From Planctomycetota bacterium (GTDB lineage Bacteria; Planctomycetota; PUPC01; DSUN01): a DNA stretch of 22,032 bases. The stretch lies in assembly GCA_016872875.1 (NCBI GenBank), contig VGYW01000095.1, positions 1-22,032 of the forward strand, given 5' to 3'. Every line of letters begins with the position of its first letter. The first letter of the stretch is position 1. The notes under the pieces were generated by a model. It was given only the letters and a program-made list of their open reading frames with translations, was not told the origin of the DNA and did no database searches. This document shows, one piece after another, positions 21,534 to 22,032 of the stretch. The translations under genes and the position numbers were made by a program.

Positions 21534-21735
21534 GATCCAGTATGGGCGCTTTGGCGATCCGGACGCATCCGGGGCGGTCCCACCATACTGGACCAAGCCT
21601 GAACCTGGTCCAGTATGGGTGTTTTGGCGATCCGGACGCATCCGGGGCCGTTTTTCCCATAGTGGGCCAACTGCGCGCCTGATGTTTGGCCCACTATGGG
21701 CGTTTTGGCGCCCCGGGCGGCTCCGGCGGCATCCC
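21534..21735. repeat. Direct and inverted repeat block, CCAGTATGGG units
   Basis: A 42-bp unit (GATCCAGTATGGGCGCTTTG... GCATCCGGGGC) at 21534-21575 recurs at 21607-21648 with few changes, and a diverged third unit starts near 21688. Between them CCATACTGGACCA/TGGTCCAGTATGG and the perfect 15-bp CCCATAGTGGGCCAA/TTGGCCCACTATGGG (21656-21670, 21686-21700) form hairpins. Confidence 0.82.
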
Positions 21736-21775
21736 GCCTCCTTTGCCTGAAGACGCCAGCACAGGGAGGGCGCTC

Positions 21776-21804
21776 TTGACGGGGCGGTCGGCGCGCGCTA
21801 GGAT
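21776..21804 (+). promoter_or_regulatory. Promoter-like sequence without an evident gene
   Basis: TTGACG (21776-21781), a 17-bp spacer and TAGGAT (21799-21804) predict a plus-strand start near 21811. The first ATG (21814) is followed by only nine codons. A small RNA, or a gene starting beyond 22032, are possible. Confidence 0.5.
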
Positions 21805-21825
21805 GATTGCACTATGTCTTGCCCA

Positions 21826-21906
21826 CAATCCGCCGGAAAGTGAAAGAAGTAGATTTGACACCCGCACCCAATCCGCCCGAAAGTGAAAAAAGTAGATTTG
21901 ACACCC
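21826..21906. repeat. 43-bp tandem direct repeat
   Basis: CAATCCGCCGGAAAGTGAAA... GTAGATTTGACACCC is repeated almost exactly from 21869, two copies with period 43. Each copy carries a TTGACA hexamer. The region is AT-richer than the rest of the window. Confidence 0.85.
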
Positions 21907-21927
21907 AGAACTCAGATCATCTGGGTG
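21902..21927. repeat. Hairpin after the tandem repeat
   Basis: CACCCAGA and TCTGGGTG form a perfect 8-bp stem around a 10-base loop. No T tract follows on the plus strand. Confidence 0.5.
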
Positions 21928-22032
21928 CGCTGACACCACAATTTCGCCTACGATCGAGTGACCAAAGTGAAGCAGATGGGGTAGCCGGCAGGCCCGGAAG
22001 TCCTGGGTGCACGGGCGTTGATCTCGGCGATG

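Larger units (their letters stand above)
21337..22032. other. Intergenic/edge region with repeats, no gene assigned
   Basis: It contains the amidohydrolase promoter, a family A palindrome, a 42-bp direct/inverted repeat block, a plus-strand promoter-like sequence and a 43-bp tandem duplication. A 27-codon minus-strand open frame enters from the right edge and stops at 21950-21948 (IAEINARAPRT... FTLVTRS); it could be the end of a gene outside the window but is too short to identify. Confidence 0.55.

Noticed and set aside
21337..21660. N-terminal extension of the amidohydrolase
   Set aside because: Translates repeat DNA; the HxH motif should be near the N-terminus, as it is from 21336.
21948..22032. 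Partial minus-strand frame entering from the right edge
   Set aside because: Only 27 codons are visible; a transposase or other gene end is possible but cannot be supported.

Overview
The window reads as a piece of a high-GC bacterial chromosome, probably from Planctomycetota or a near relative in the PVC group. This is inferred from family content, not from a marker gene. The signs are two exported PQQ-propeller proteins, one with a degenerate methyltransferase-like N-terminus; a membrane protein with two zinc ribbons ending in a CGYDRRTK-type motif; a lone prepilin-like protein; stand-alone exported STN-domain proteins; and intergenic DNA rich in palindromic repeats. No tRNA, rRNA, CRISPR array or complete insertion sequence was seen.

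Layout. 1-496: no convincing gene, only inverted repeats. 497-2632 (minus): murD then trpF. 2633-3031: murD promoter, two palindromic repeats and a terminator-like hairpin. 3032-3892 (minus): a lone type II/IV pseudopilin-like protein. 4382-5473 (plus): a predicted carbohydrate-deacetylase-like protein behind a near-consensus promoter. It converges on a MerR/excisionase-type HTH plus zinc-ribbon protein (5480-5953, minus), whose promoter fixes its start. 6113-8941 (minus): a large exported PQQ-propeller protein. 8942-9681: a block of nested inverted repeats. 9682-10620 (plus): a zinc-ribbon membrane protein.

From 19134 down to 10738 nine genes all run on the minus strand: glyA, a second PQQ-propeller protein, a glucuronokinase-like GHMP kinase, a family 2 glycosyltransferase, STN-domain protein 2, an ECF sigma factor, its coupled anti-sigma-like membrane protein, and STN-domain protein 1 (preceded, at 19331-20459, by prfB). 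Nearly every spacer longer than 30 bp in this run holds an imperfect or perfect palindrome from one of several families. Upstream of glyA are prfB, which needs a programmed +1 frameshift, and an amidohydrolase. 21337-22032 carries repeats and a good promoter-like sequence with no evident gene after it.

The items most worth following are: (a) the ECF sigma/anti-sigma pair flanked by two paralogous exported STN-domain proteins, a possible envelope-signalling module; (b) two families of intergenic palindromes whose arms are built from simple hexamer- or tetramer-like repeats (GGATGA and TCGTCC), three copies each; (c) a repeat palindrome sitting in frame inside the anti-sigma gene; (d) the plant-type glucuronokinase homologue; and (e) the prfB recoding site. 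All family assignments come from reading motifs; no database search was run.
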